A stretch of 64,000 nucleotides of DNA from Myotis daubentonii (taxonomy: Eukaryota > Chordata > Mammalia > Chiroptera > Vespertilionidae). The position numbers and the translations under genes are program-made. The first letter of the stretch is position 1; every line of letters starts with the position of its first letter. Below the pieces are notes generated by a model, which had not been told where the DNA came from, did no database searches, and worked only from the letters and a program-made list of their open reading frames with translations. Below are positions 11,900 to 22,024 of this stretch, one piece after another. The DNA lies in NCBI RefSeq assembly GCF_963259705.1, contig NC_081849.1:50688093-50752092 (forward strand), in the 5' to 3' direction.

Positions 11900-12590
11900 A
11901 GGCAGAGGTGGTTAGGGGCAATCAGGCAGCTAGGCGAGCAGTTAGGGATGATCAGACAGGCAGGCAGAGTGGTTAGGGGCAATCAGGCAGGCAGGCGAGT
12001 GGTTAGTGGCAATCAGGCAGGCAGACAAGTGGTTAGGGGAGATTAGGCAGGCAGAGATGGTTAGGGGCAATTAGTCAGCCAGGTGAGCAGTTAGGGACGA
12101 TCAGGCAGGCAGGCAGAGTGGTTAGGGACAATCAGGCAGGCAGGCGAGTGGTTAGGGGCAAGCAGGCAGGCAGGCAAGTGGTTAGGGGTGATCAGGCAGG
12201 CAGACAGAAGGGTTAGGGGAGATCAGGCAGACAGGCGAGAGGTTAGGGGCAATCAGTAAGGCAGGCAGAGTGGTTAGGGACGATCAGGCAGGCAGGCAGA
12301 GTGGTTAGGGACAATCAGGCAGGCAGGCGAGTGGTTAGGGGCAAGCAGGCAGGCAGGCAAGTGGTTAGGGGTGATCAGGCAGGCAGACAGAAGGGTTAGG
12401 GGAGATCAGGCAGACAGGCGAGAGGTTAGGGGCAATCAGTAAGGCAGGCAGAGTGGTTAGGGGCGATCAGGCAGGCAGGCAGAGTGGTTAGGGGTGATCA
12501 GGCAGGCAGGTGAGTGGTTAGGGGTGATAAGGCAGGCAGGCAGAGTGGTTAGGGGCGATCAGACAGTCAGGTGAGTGGTTAGGAGCCAGT
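11900..12590 (+). repeat. ~30-bp minisatellite inside the Helitron
   Basis: About 22 tandem units of 27-33 bases with the pattern GTGGTTAGGGG, (C/T)(A/G)ATCAGGC, AGGCAGGC(A/G)A. Every unit keeps a TTAGGG or near match. The related Helitron at 1191-1652 has only about five units, so the array expanded after the family formed. Confidence 0.95.
12118..12483 (+). repeat. 183-bp higher-order duplication within the minisatellite
   Basis: The six-unit block at 12118-12300 is repeated at 12301-12483 with one difference that I can see (GGGACG versus GGGGCG in the last unit). Individual units within a block differ much more from each other, so the block duplicated recently as a whole. Confidence 0.92.
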
Positions 12591-12667
12591 GGTCCTGGAT
12601 TGCGAGAGGGTGCAGGCCAGGCTGAAGGACCGCCCCCCCCCCTAAATTTCATGCACCAGACCTCTAA

Positions 12668-13635
12668 TATAAAATAATATTGTTAGACTTTACATAGAAA
12701 ACAGCACTGAGGCTAACAGCAGTTACTAATACAAAGCAGGGACATATTATACAGATATCCCTTATTCCTTATTTCTAAGTTAATTCCACATATACATTTC
12801 TTAATCATACAGCAGTTAAAATAGAGATATAGTATCAGAAACCAATGAGAAAGAAGATAGAAATAATTTTGCCAAGAAGAGTGATATGAGCTTTTGAGAA
12901 TCAGAGCAAAATAAGGGAAATAAAATGGGTTATATTATTCTTATTATCAAGATTACCAAGAGAAACAATGCTTTTCTGACAGTAAATGCTAGTAGAAATT
13001 GGTCACTCATATCCTTATATAAGGGTCATTTGAAAAACCTTTATTTAACTTATATTACCTTCAATTGAAGTTACTGTATATTGCAGGATAGAGGTTAAAG
13101 GATTCAGAGAAAGGAAGAGTTATGATGATATCTTTCTGAGATATCTGAGATATCTTGAGAATTGATTTTTAATAACTGCTGGATAGCATGCATTCAAGGT
13201 TTTAATTTCCCAACAAAAATCTGATGTAGAAAAACTGGCATTTTGCTCTGAAAAGCAATAAATTTGTATTTGTGCCCAAAGAGAGTCATTCCAACTCACA
13301 GAGATGGCCTTCAGAAGTATCTGTGCGGCAGGCTAAAAGTCTCTCTGTCCCTGGATGTAATGTAGGAAACAGAAATCACTCCAGGTATTTTCAGCAGAAA
13401 GGGATTTAATACGGGAAACTCGGTGATTATATAATCATTGGAAAGGCTAGAAAAGCATAAATCAGGGGATTATCACCTGTCTTTTGGATTCAAGGTCAGC
13501 TGTAAACCAGATTTTAGGAAATTACTGATATATCTGCTACCCCAAACACAGCTGCCTCCCACTCATGAAGCTGCTGACTATTCAGAGAAATGTAGAGTGC
13601 AGAGAATTATAGAACTTTATGTCTAGAAGGAGGAC
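12668..13635. other. Unique sequence; possible unclassified old repeat at 13340-13500
   Basis: No gene seen. The section with CAGCAGAAAGGGATTTAATA and the following TAATCATTGGAAAGGCTAG has the feel of an ancient interspersed repeat, but I could not name it. Confidence 0.4.
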
Positions 13636-13735
13636 TAGAGATAATCTCATCTAACCCCTGGTTTGCCCGATGAAGAAAATGAAACCCACAGAGGTTAAGT
13701 GACATTGTAACCTCCACTTGCCCAGTGAAGAAGAG
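13636..13735 (-). mobile_element. MIR-family relic, antisense
   Basis: Pattern AATCTCATCTAACCCC, GATGAAGAAAATGAAACCC, AGAGGTTAAGTGACATTG is the usual antisense MIR core. Confidence 0.6.
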
Positions 13736-13939
13736 CTGGTGGTTTTTTTTTTCACTAGCCATCAAATCCCTGCCCTCACTTGCATCATATTATGACCACG
13801 GCTGATGTTGGTGACTGTCATCAGCCATGCATGTGGTATAGGCTTCTAGTCAAATACCACTGCGTTAAATGCTGCCTCAGTGCCCAATGGCAGGTGCATG
13901 ATCATGGTGATACTGCAAGTACAGGAAAGGCCAAGGGAT

Positions 13940-14345
13940 GCATCTTAGGCTAAGAGCATGTGGATTATAATAACAAAACTTTAGAAAAAGCCTAAATATC
14001 TAACAATAATGAACTGGTTAAGTAAATTCTGGTAATCCATATAACAGAAAGGCCAGGAGAGAAGTGTGCAAATAGTACACTGAGTACTAACAATATAATA
14101 AGGATATTATGACCACATTTATGTAAAGAAAAATGTGTGGATGTGAGTATATAGGTGCAACAAAATCTCTGGAAATAAAGTTTATATGCCAAGAAATATT
14201 TGTAAGTAAATGAGCCATTAAATATGTTAACAGTGGTTATATTCAGGTATCAATATTATGGGTGATTGGGTGTGTTTTGCTGACTTACATTTTAAATTTT
14301 TATACAAATTACGTGGATTCATTTTTTTTTAATTTTAAGGAAATG
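13940..14345 (+). mobile_element. Old L1 (L1M-type) 3' end
   Basis: Follows the 3' end of ancient L1: AAAAGCCTAAATATCTAACA, AATGAACTGGTTAAGTAAAT, GACCACATTTATGTAAAG, AAAATCTCTGGAAATA, TAACAGTGGTTATATTCAGG and a final A-rich stretch. No reading frame is kept. Confidence 0.75.
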
Positions 14346-14686
14346 CTTAAAATGCAAAGAACTAAGAGGAGCTAGATAAATTCAGAGCTCTCATTTTCTT
14401 CTATTATAGTTAAAAGAAAGCAGAAAGAATAATATACCTGGAACCTTTAGAAAATGGATGATTGATCTAATGATTGGACTAAAGAGTTTTTTCACATAAT
14501 AATACCTGCCTTTGAATCTAAGGTCATTCCAAACTCTAGTTTCTGAATATATGCAGGTTACACAAGTAAAACCTGCCTGAAGGCAGCTTTGGTCGACACA
14601 CCCAATGTTAAGAAACATCATTTTGTACTAAAGACAACAGTTTACCCTTTGGATCCCATTCTCCCCTTTTCTCAACCTACATGGGC

Positions 14687-14715
14687 AACCTGTTTGAACA
14701 ACAGGTTGTTCAAAC
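14687..14715. repeat. Overlapping perfect palindromes
   Basis: GTTTGAACAA (14692-14701) and TTGTTCAAAC (14706-14715) are perfect inverted arms with spacer CAGG. AACCTGTT (14687-14694) and AACAGGTT (14700-14707) form an alternative overlapping stem. The adjacent sequence recurs 1.6 kb downstream. Confidence 0.9.
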
Positions 14716-14989
14716 CAACAGTCTCTCTCCCTTCACCTATGTGACAGAATGCCAAAGTCTTAGATTCTACTCAAGAGGAAGACGTTGCTGATTGGAAGTA
14801 CAACTTTTTTGCAAGCAATATAGACTCCCATATTCACCCTCAGATTGTAGGAAAAATATATAAAGCCCAAAATTCAGAGCATGTGTTAGAAAGAAATCAC
14901 ATCCCATCTTAACAAATACTACCATCAACTAAAATTTGGACAACTGAAAGGTTTCTGCCCTGTGGTTAGAGCAGAGAGAGTTAGTTCTG

Positions 14990-15310
14990 TGCTTTCTGGT
15001 GTGGAGAACTCTACAAAGCACCGAGGATACAGACATGAACAAGAAACAGCCTCCAATCTCAAGGAAGTCACATTTCCATGGAGTAATGAAAGGTGCCAAT
15101 GTTAGCCTTAATTTCAACAGAGCCCCCAGGAGCAGCCAGTTCTGCCTGAGAGCACAGGCAAAGTAGAGATCTTGGAGTCAGAACTTAGAAAGTGAATGTG
15201 CATTCCTCTGGTGTAAAAAGACTGGAAGGGCGTTACAAGTAGAGAGAACTCCGGGCACAAAGGCAAGGAGGCAGAAAAATTCATGCAATAGTAGGTGTGG
15301 CAAAGTTATA
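14990..15310 (-). mobile_element. L2 fragment, antisense
   Basis: Reads as antisense L2 3' region: GAGGATACAGACATGAACAA, CTCAAGGAAGTCACATTTCC, and further on GGGCACAAAGGCAAGGAGGC. Diverged and non-coding. Confidence 0.65.
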
Positions 15311-17560
15311 ACTCAGCAGAAGAATTTGAAAATGATGGTAAAAAACACATTTGATCTGAATGATAAATTAGCAGTTAGCTAGATAGTTTATACGTGACAG
15401 AGTTTCATAGACCTAAACCTCTATATTTAGGTGATTGGTTAGTGTCTCAAACTAGCTCTTTGTTCTGCTATCATGGTAATTGCCTTTATTCTAAAATGAA
15501 ATCTTTTTTCTTTGCCAAGAAAGGAGAGATTTCACCTTTGCCTCTCTTACCCTTTGGTTCTTTTCACTTATGTTTTGCAGACACATGGACACACCCTTTA
15601 AGCCAGGTTTCAATGAAAAAACGTGGCCAATCCAGTTATAACATTGTCATTGGTGATGTTAACGTGGAGACAGTTGCGTTCTTGCTCAACAGGGTGAGAC
15701 TTTGCAAAAGGCTTGGGCATGTGCATGGAGCCAATGTGTCTGGCTTCAGCCACCTCCTTTGCCTACATTGCCAAAGAAGCAGAAGCAAAGGAACCATCTC
15801 CTCATTGTTCTCTTGCAATAATGGGCTGACTGCCCAAGGGGGGAGGGTGGTGCCTAGGCATTTACGTGACCTGCTATGGAAGGGTGGGGTTACTGTCTCA
15901 AAATCCCCGCTCTTAAAAACTGAAGAAAGGAGGCCCTTACAACTAACTAAGAAAAAATAATTGATTTGCAAGCCTGCTGGCTGATGTTAGTAGGGACAAA
16001 GTCTGGAACACTTTACTGCTGGCAAGGACAGCTGAAGAAAATGCAGTCTAGGCCATCATAGCAGATGCGAAGAAGGCTGCAGCTCCTCACCCTGCTGCCC
16101 AAAATCAAAAGGCTGCCTCGTTTTCCTTTTGACCAGAGACACACAGTCAAGCTCTTTTGAATCTGGCATCACAGATGTTGAGACATATTTTTGCGGAGAA
16201 GTTTATGATGACATTTATGAGCTGTGCCTCATAGTGATCTCTCAAGGTGAGTGAAGGCAATCCAACGGATGGGGAAACTGAAGTGTCAGGAGCCCCTTGC
16301 AGGCCCCAGCAAGTCAAAGCCCAAGAAAGGGAGTGACAAACCAACAGGTTGTTCAAACCAACAGATTTAACTCCTGATGCAGGTGCATTCATTTTTGAGT
16401 GGGAAAAGAAAAGTGTATGTAGGGAGACACATTGGTTGAAGGTAAGCACTGGGGGGGAAATATAGGAGGCAGATTTAAATCAAACTTGTCTTTACTATGC
16501 AGCCAACTCAAAGCATGAAAAAGTGGATTCTAGAAATGTTACAGATAGTCCTAAGTAGGGAAATATTCTATTTGTCTAATAAGGAAACTGCTTTCATCAA
16601 GACTGAGAGGCAAAAGTAATTTCAAAAATAGTAGCCACACAGACTACATTTAATTCCAGCCAAAGAAACAGCAGAAGTTCAAGGTCAGATTGCACCATGA
16701 AATAGTCAGAGTGTTCCTGTGGCTGCAGGGATGATATATACATTCTCCAGGTAGGTTTGAATGGCAGCATCTCTGCCAATGGCCTGACATCATGAGGACT
16801 TCCGCATGACCCTTGACTCAGAGAGCCTAGATACTCAATGTACTCTCTTTAAAGTATCATGTCATGTTACTGCCTTACAAGATTCTGGGTAGAGATCTAT
16901 TTTTTCATCACAAAACTTTTAAATTTTTATTAAACTACTCCAGCAAGATAACTTTTTAAACAAATTACTTGGGAGGTGGTATAAGCAAATCTGAGATAAA
17001 AATTAAGATGCATCTCATGTTACTTTTTATTTTATAAGGGCATTTTTAACAGCAATTTTTTTCCTCTTTAAAATCTTGATTCAATCCCATTTGCCATCAG
17101 TGAGGTATAAAAAGGCTGGCTGCACAGCATAGGAGAGAGACCATTGACAACCTTGTCAAAAAGGAGGTCATATCTCACCATGCTAACTGCAGTTAAGAAT
17201 AAATTTCAGATACCAGGATTCTGCTTTTCAGAGCTTATCTCATGTTGTTTCTATTGTGAATGTAGCCCACTCAAAGCCATATTCTTCTTCTTTTAGCCTT
17301 ATTATGTTTGCATCTGTCTGTGGCATTAGAAGCTTGGTTTTAGAACTCAGGCCAACCTGAATTTGGATCCCAAGTTACAAGCTAGCAACCTTGAGCTTTC
17401 CTCCATTTTTCTGTTTGCTTTCTCAGAGCTTTCCTATGTTTATCTATTAAAAATGACATGTTTATTATTATGAAGGCAAAATGAAGAGCTGTGTTAAAGC
17501 AAATAGTGAATGATGAGTGACACCATGATCCATCCAACTGCCAAAAAAGAAACTTAGACA
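15311..17560. other. Unique sequence with a 188-codon chance frame
   Basis: No exon or repeat family recognised. The open frame at 15394-15960 has no recognisable domain, and nothing in its surroundings looks like a promoter or splice site. An alternative reading near 16000-16110 is alanine- and lysine-rich and could be a decayed processed pseudogene, but I could not name a parent. Confidence 0.4.
16337..16364. repeat. Direct repeat matching the 14.7-kb palindrome
   Basis: CAAACCAACAG occurs at 16337-16347 and 16354-16364, separated by GTTGTT. Positions 16342-16364 are identical over 23 bases to 14699-14721. Confidence 0.9.
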
Positions 17561-17564
17561 CCAT

Positions 17565-18190
17565 CCTTGACTTCCTCTCTCTCCAATCCAGTTACTCCTG
17601 CCTCTCATCCTCACTCCCATTGCTTCATCTCAGGCCATTGGGTTCCCCTCTCATCTCACCCCCTTCCTGCTGCATTCTCTGTGCTGCCACCAGATGTGCT
17701 ATCTCACCCACAAATGTGATCCTGCTGTTGCCTGCTTTGACTCCTCCAGTATCCCTGCTACACTCAGGATAAAGGCAAGGCAGCTCATTACCTGGCCCCT
17801 GTACACCCACCTCTCCAGTCTCACCTCCAACATCCCCTAACCTACCCCTCTAACATCCCGTTATCCCTCCCCTAACTCGCTCTGCTCCAACTATATTGGA
17901 CTTTTGCAGTAGTTAATATTAGAATTAGAATTATCTAAGATCTAGTTTAAGTGCCACCTCTTCTTGGAAAACTTTCCTCACTCATCCCTTTACTCCACCC
18001 AGTCTGTGTTAAGAGCCCCTCCCAAAGTTTCCCAAAACAACTCATGCTCCCCTCCATCCTAGTACATGTTTCTCTGGGGAATGAGGATCTGTGGCCTCCT
18101 TCCAGATAAGAATGGTCGTTTTGTAATCCCAACACCTAGCACAGGGCTTAGCATGTGGGATGTGTTTTATGAACATGAATGAAAAATAAA
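17565..18190 (+). mobile_element. L2 3' region, sense
   Basis: Shows the L2 order: CAGTTACTCCTGCC, AGGATAAAGGCAAGGC, TACCTGGCCCCTGTACACC, AAGTGCCACCTCTTCTTGG, then CACCTAGCACAGGGCTTAGC and ATGAATGAAAAATAAATG at the end. The translated remnant is broken. Confidence 0.8.
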
Positions 18191-18378
18191 TGCTCAGTAT
18201 GAAATGCATAGTAGGCATACAATGAGGATTACTCTGGGTTTCTTTTCTTATTTACTAGAATCAAGAAGTTTCTGAAATGGTGACTGCTCTGCAGGAACTA
18301 CTTGAAGTTCTTTCTTCCTTCTATAGATCCCAGGACATAACTGTCTACTTTCCACCCCTCTCCTTTCCATCTCTATAT

Positions 18379-18412
18379 GCGCGCGCATGCACACACACAC
18401 ACACACACACAC
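18379..18412. repeat. (CA)n microsatellite with GCGCGC lead
   Basis: A short alternating TGCGCGCGCATG stretch followed by about twelve CA units. Alternating purine-pyrimidine sequence of this kind can form Z-DNA (general knowledge). Confidence 0.95.
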
Positions 18413-18479
18413 CCCACATACCACATCCCACATCCCACGGAGGCATCTCTCACATCTCAGAGAGAACCTTTTAACCAAT

Positions 18480-18652
18480 GGACTGTCTAGACATTGGACC
18501 TGTGGACTCTCCAAGAGCCACTTGGGGAGCTTGTTAAAATACAAATGCCAGTGCCCCGCCCTCCCTGAAATTCTGGAGTGGAACCCAGTAATTAGAATTT
18601 TCAAAAGTTCTTCCCAGCGTAATCTATAAGATGTACCAGGGTTGAGAACTAC
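18480..18652 (+). mobile_element. MER5A-like hAT-Charlie relic
   Basis: Contains GAGCTTGTTAAAATACAAAT, the GCCCCGCCCTCCCTG core, AACCCAGTAATTAGAATTTT and the end GGGTTGAGAACTAC, matching the order of MER5A. Ancient, non-autonomous; 5' end degraded. Confidence 0.75.
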
Positions 18653-18659
18653 AGCCCAC

Positions 18660-19228
18660 AAGTAAAACGTATAGTTTGAGAGCCCAAAAGGCAACACCGC
18701 TCAGTCTGTGTCTCCTTCCCCTGGGCCTCTGCAGACACGCTGTCGCTGCCAGGAGAGAAAACAAAAATGTGGGCGTTTTATCCCTCTGCTTATACCTGGT
18801 GTTGTTCCAAAACGATTAGGGTGCCCTGGGATGATAGTGTCCTATCAACAAATGGGAAAATATGTAACCTCATAAAGGCCATCCCTATTAGATGGCCAGT
18901 CCTTCCTGCTGTAAAGACTCTGCTTCCTGTGAGTTTGAACGGGATTCTTCTGCAATACCACATCTCCCTTTCCTGACACTCTTCACAGAGTTGTACAACT
19001 TGGGACCACGATGCTCCCAAGGGAACTCAGCAATGCCTCGTGCTGTCAGTCTGTGTTGCTATGACACCACTTACACTGATACAATACTAGTCGGTCAAAG
19101 GTATTATGAACAGAGGGGAAGGTACTGGAACTAATAGGGAGTAGAGGGTCCTTTTTACATAATGTCCATCACTCTAGGTGCATGGTCCTCTTTTTAAATG
19201 ATAGCAACACAAAGTAAACGTATTTATT
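18660..19228. other. Unique sequence
   Basis: No repeat family, RNA gene or exon recognised. Confidence 0.5.
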
Positions 19229-19229
19229 A

Positions 19230-19333
19230 AAGAAAGGAAGGAAGAAAGGAAGGAAGGAAGGAAGGAAGGAAGGAAGGAAGGAAGGAAGGAAGGAAGGAAG
19301 GAAGGAAGGAAGGAAGGAAGGAAGGGAAAGAAA

Positions 19334-19431
<98 letters not shown>

Positions 19432-19438
19432 GAAAGAA
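19230..19438. repeat. (GGAA)n-(GAAA)n compound microsatellite
   Basis: About 100 bases of GGAA/AAGG units pass into about 100 bases of GAAA units. The strand asymmetry is complete (all purine on +). The long open frame on the minus strand is only translated TTCC/TTTC repeat. GGAA arrays can bind ETS-family factors (general knowledge), unproven here. Confidence 0.97.
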
Positions 19439-19439
19439 A

Positions 19440-20955
19440 ACCAGTTTGGGTTTTCTCCCATGTATGATCCAGAAATGATCTAATTTACTGCATGAGCACT
19501 TAAGAAAGAGTTAAATTTTCAACATTGTTCTATTTCAACATTTTTCTATTTCTCATTTTATTTTCCTTATATTTCACTTTCAGGGTCTTTCCCTAAGGGG
19601 ATGAAGGGAAAGTGCAGTTTTGTTTCAATTGTATTACTTTGGGAAATCCCAAACAATTTCTCCTACTGCCTTTTTTATTTTCTCCAGAGGAAACAAAAAT
19701 GCCAAAGTCCTAGAAAGAGGGCTGCCTTCCATACCCTTTTGGGAAGTCTGGAAAAGGAAAGGTTGAGAAGTCCCAGAAATGGGCTCCTTACTTTTTTTCC
19801 CTTCCTTTTGGTGCTACCAACTTCATTCTGCAAATGTGATTTCTGGAATTCAGTGGGCAGGTCTCCACCACGCCAACCTGGACCCACAACAGAGACACTC
19901 ATCAGGACTAGCATGATCCTGGATCCTGTCTCTGATTCCTTCCTTAAGTCCCCAACGTCACGAGGGTTTGGGATTATTTTTCTTGTAGAGCAACCAGGAA
20001 TACTAGCCAGACCCCTCACTGAAGGAGCTCATTTCCTCCACTGCCCGGGCTACATGATGAAGAACCTAGAAAGACTTTCTTTGACTTGGAGATCCTCAAT
20101 TTTAAGTGTATCTCGGACTCTTTTATTTTCTCCTTGCTCTGACAGTGGCCACCAGCAATAAGCATGACTGAATGGGAATTTCCTCAAAGCACACCCGTCT
20201 TAGTATAGGAAAGCCCCAGCAACAGGAATAATATACCAGTTCTTGGGCCTCCCCCACCTTAGTTAGGTGGCTGGAGAACTGTTTCTTCTACACTCCTCCA
20301 CTTCTAGCAGTCTTCCTGACCCCACACTGTGGTCCCAGGGGAAAATCATTGTGTAATTGCACATATCCCCAGCAGTCCTCCTTATGACTCAGCTACCAGA
20401 AGACATGCATGAAATTCTTGGAGCAACTTCTCTGCTAGTCCTCTGAGGCTGTTTTTCCTTGACATGCCTATAGTTTCCAAACCGAAGTGGGTGTGGAGGG
20501 AAATATCCTCCCCCCACAGCCATCACACCCAGCTATTAGGCCACAGAACAGTGCTGCTTTGAGACTTCGCTTTTTATTAGCCCCACTATTTTAACAGCCC
20601 CATCTCCTAGGACTCTGGCCCTGGTCCAGAGAGGGAGGAATCAGAGGCAATGAGGGTGCCAACTTCCGTTGAACCCCTTGTTTTAGCAATTTCTCTCAGG
20701 ATGAGTTACTTCCTCATTTAACAATTTAGAGCAGGCCTTGAGGGTGAATCCCTTGTCCCCAGAGATTTAAAGCCAGGAAGCTGAGGAACAGCTGGGTATT
20801 TCAGCCATTTCCCCTCCCCATAAGACTTTTTTGGGGGGTAGGGAGTCCTTAAGAATACTACTCGTGGGAAGTTATGTATAAATTTGTGGCAGGCATGTTG
20901 TTTAGGGCCTCGTCCTGAGATTTCTTTCACTCCATTCCCTACCTCACCATGTTTA
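19440..20955. other. Unique sequence with a 186-codon chance frame
   Basis: The open frame at 19601-20161 has no recognisable domain and is overlapped by another frame on the opposite strand. I see no repeat family or exon. Confidence 0.45.
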
Positions 20956-20964
20956 CAACAAAAA

Positions 20965-21465
20965 TAGTAGTTCATTCATTCATTCACCCATTCAACAAAT
21001 TTCATTGAGTACCTCATATGTGCCAGGCACTGTTCTGGGTGTTTGAGCTATGTCAGTGAGCAAAATAGGTTAAAAATCTTTGCCCTCATAGAGCTTTATC
21101 TAGTGAGACAAACACTAACCAAACAAAATGCAAAAATTATATAATAGATTTGAAGATGTGCTATAGAAGGCATAGAACTGAGTAAGGGGATCAGAAGTGA
21201 GGGTGTAGGATACAGTTGGGGAGCTGGGTGCAATTTAAATAGAATGCTCAAGGTATGACTTAATGATTTAGTGAAAGGGTAAGATTTTTAGCAAGACTAA
21301 AACCAGTTGAGTGACTTAGCACTTTAGCATCTTAGAGATGAATTCCAGGCAAAAAGAATAGTCAATGAAAAAATATTCAAGGAGGCATGTTCTAGAAATG
21401 GCAATAAGAAGAATGCAGATGGAGCAGAGTGAGAAAAGGAATGGCCCCTTGGAGGCCATTGCCAG
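20965..21465 (-). mobile_element. L2 3' region, antisense
   Basis: Begins at the L2 terminus in reverse: TTCATTCATTCACCC, then AGTACCTCATATGTGCCAGG, CATAGAGCTTTATCTAGTGA, and on through GGCAAAAAGAATAG to GGAGCAGAGTGAG. The point where it breaks off matches where the antisense piece at 22838 resumes in my recollection of the L2 order. Confidence 0.8.
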
Positions 21466-21613
21466 GCCTAGGATGTTTGTTGACCATTCTCATTCACTTC
21501 ATATTCTCAACATTGTAAAATAAGTTCCACGGTAGAAATAATAGACTCACAAGTAATTCAAAACTCTTTTTTAGCCAAGAGTGTCACTATCTGTTTCAAT
21601 GGAAATTATATCA

Positions 21614-21665
21614 AAAAGAGGGGACATCTGTAATATTCTCAACAATAAAGATTTTAAAAAGAAAA
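21614..21665 (+). mobile_element. 52-bp L1 3' stub with TSD
   Basis: Only the last bases of an L1 3' end are present: GGGGACATCTGTAATATTC, AACAATAAAGATTTTAAAA. Flanks GGAAATTATATCA (21601-21613) and GGAAATTGTATCA (21666-21678) are a TSD differing at one base. Confidence 0.8.
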
Positions 21666-21678
21666 GGAAATTGTATCA

Positions 21679-22015
21679 GAACAACAATATTATTTTATTT
21701 TTGCCCCTTTTCTTTTCTACCCTTCCTTCCAGGGCCTGAATAATCCACCCGTAGAATGTCCATTCACATTGCTGACGTTTCATTATAATTCTAGAGAATT
21801 GGCTTCAATCCTGAGGTCACACAGAGATGAAATTTCAAGGGGATAAGTTTTATCATTTCAAAAATCAAGTTTTACATGTGTAACTATAGAAAAATAATGC
21901 CTCCAGGGAAACAGGAGATCCAAACTAGGAGCAGCCATTAACAACACTTGACAACTTGGAAAAACCAAGGACATACAATGCCAGAGCCCGCAGCCGATCC
22001 TTTGCAAGTCCTGTC
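21679..22015. other. Unique sequence before the L1
   Basis: No feature recognised other than flanking insertions. Confidence 0.5.
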
Positions 22016-22024
22016 AGTATTTCT

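Larger units (their letters stand above)
11794..12667 (+). mobile_element. Helitron, downstream member, minisatellite-expanded
   Basis: Starts TCTATAATAATAAAAGC directly against the CTAG of the preceding Helitron and ends CTCTAA (CTRR type) before T (12668). The 3' hairpin is decayed: only AATTTCATGCAC is recognisable, and a C-run replaces the left arm. Its 5' end belongs to the same subtype as the Helitron at 2166-2524, different from its neighbour. It is about twice the length of the others because of internal tandem repeats. Confidence 0.9.

Noticed and set aside
11900..12590. CRISPR-like regular array
   Set aside because: Units are contiguous and similar throughout, without unique spacers; it is a minisatellite in a Helitron of a mammalian genome.
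15394..15960. 188-codon open frame
   Set aside because: No domain, and another frame is open on the opposite strand over half of it; I could not name a processed pseudogene parent.
16000..16120. Alanine/lysine-rich reading, possible ribosomal-protein pseudogene
   Set aside because: Too short and interrupted; no parent protein matched well enough to name.
19174..19461. Phe/Leu/Ser repeat protein on the minus strand
   Set aside because: Translated TTCC/TTTC microsatellite.
19601..20161. 186-codon open frame
   Set aside because: No recognisable domain, overlapped by a minus-strand frame, no splice context.
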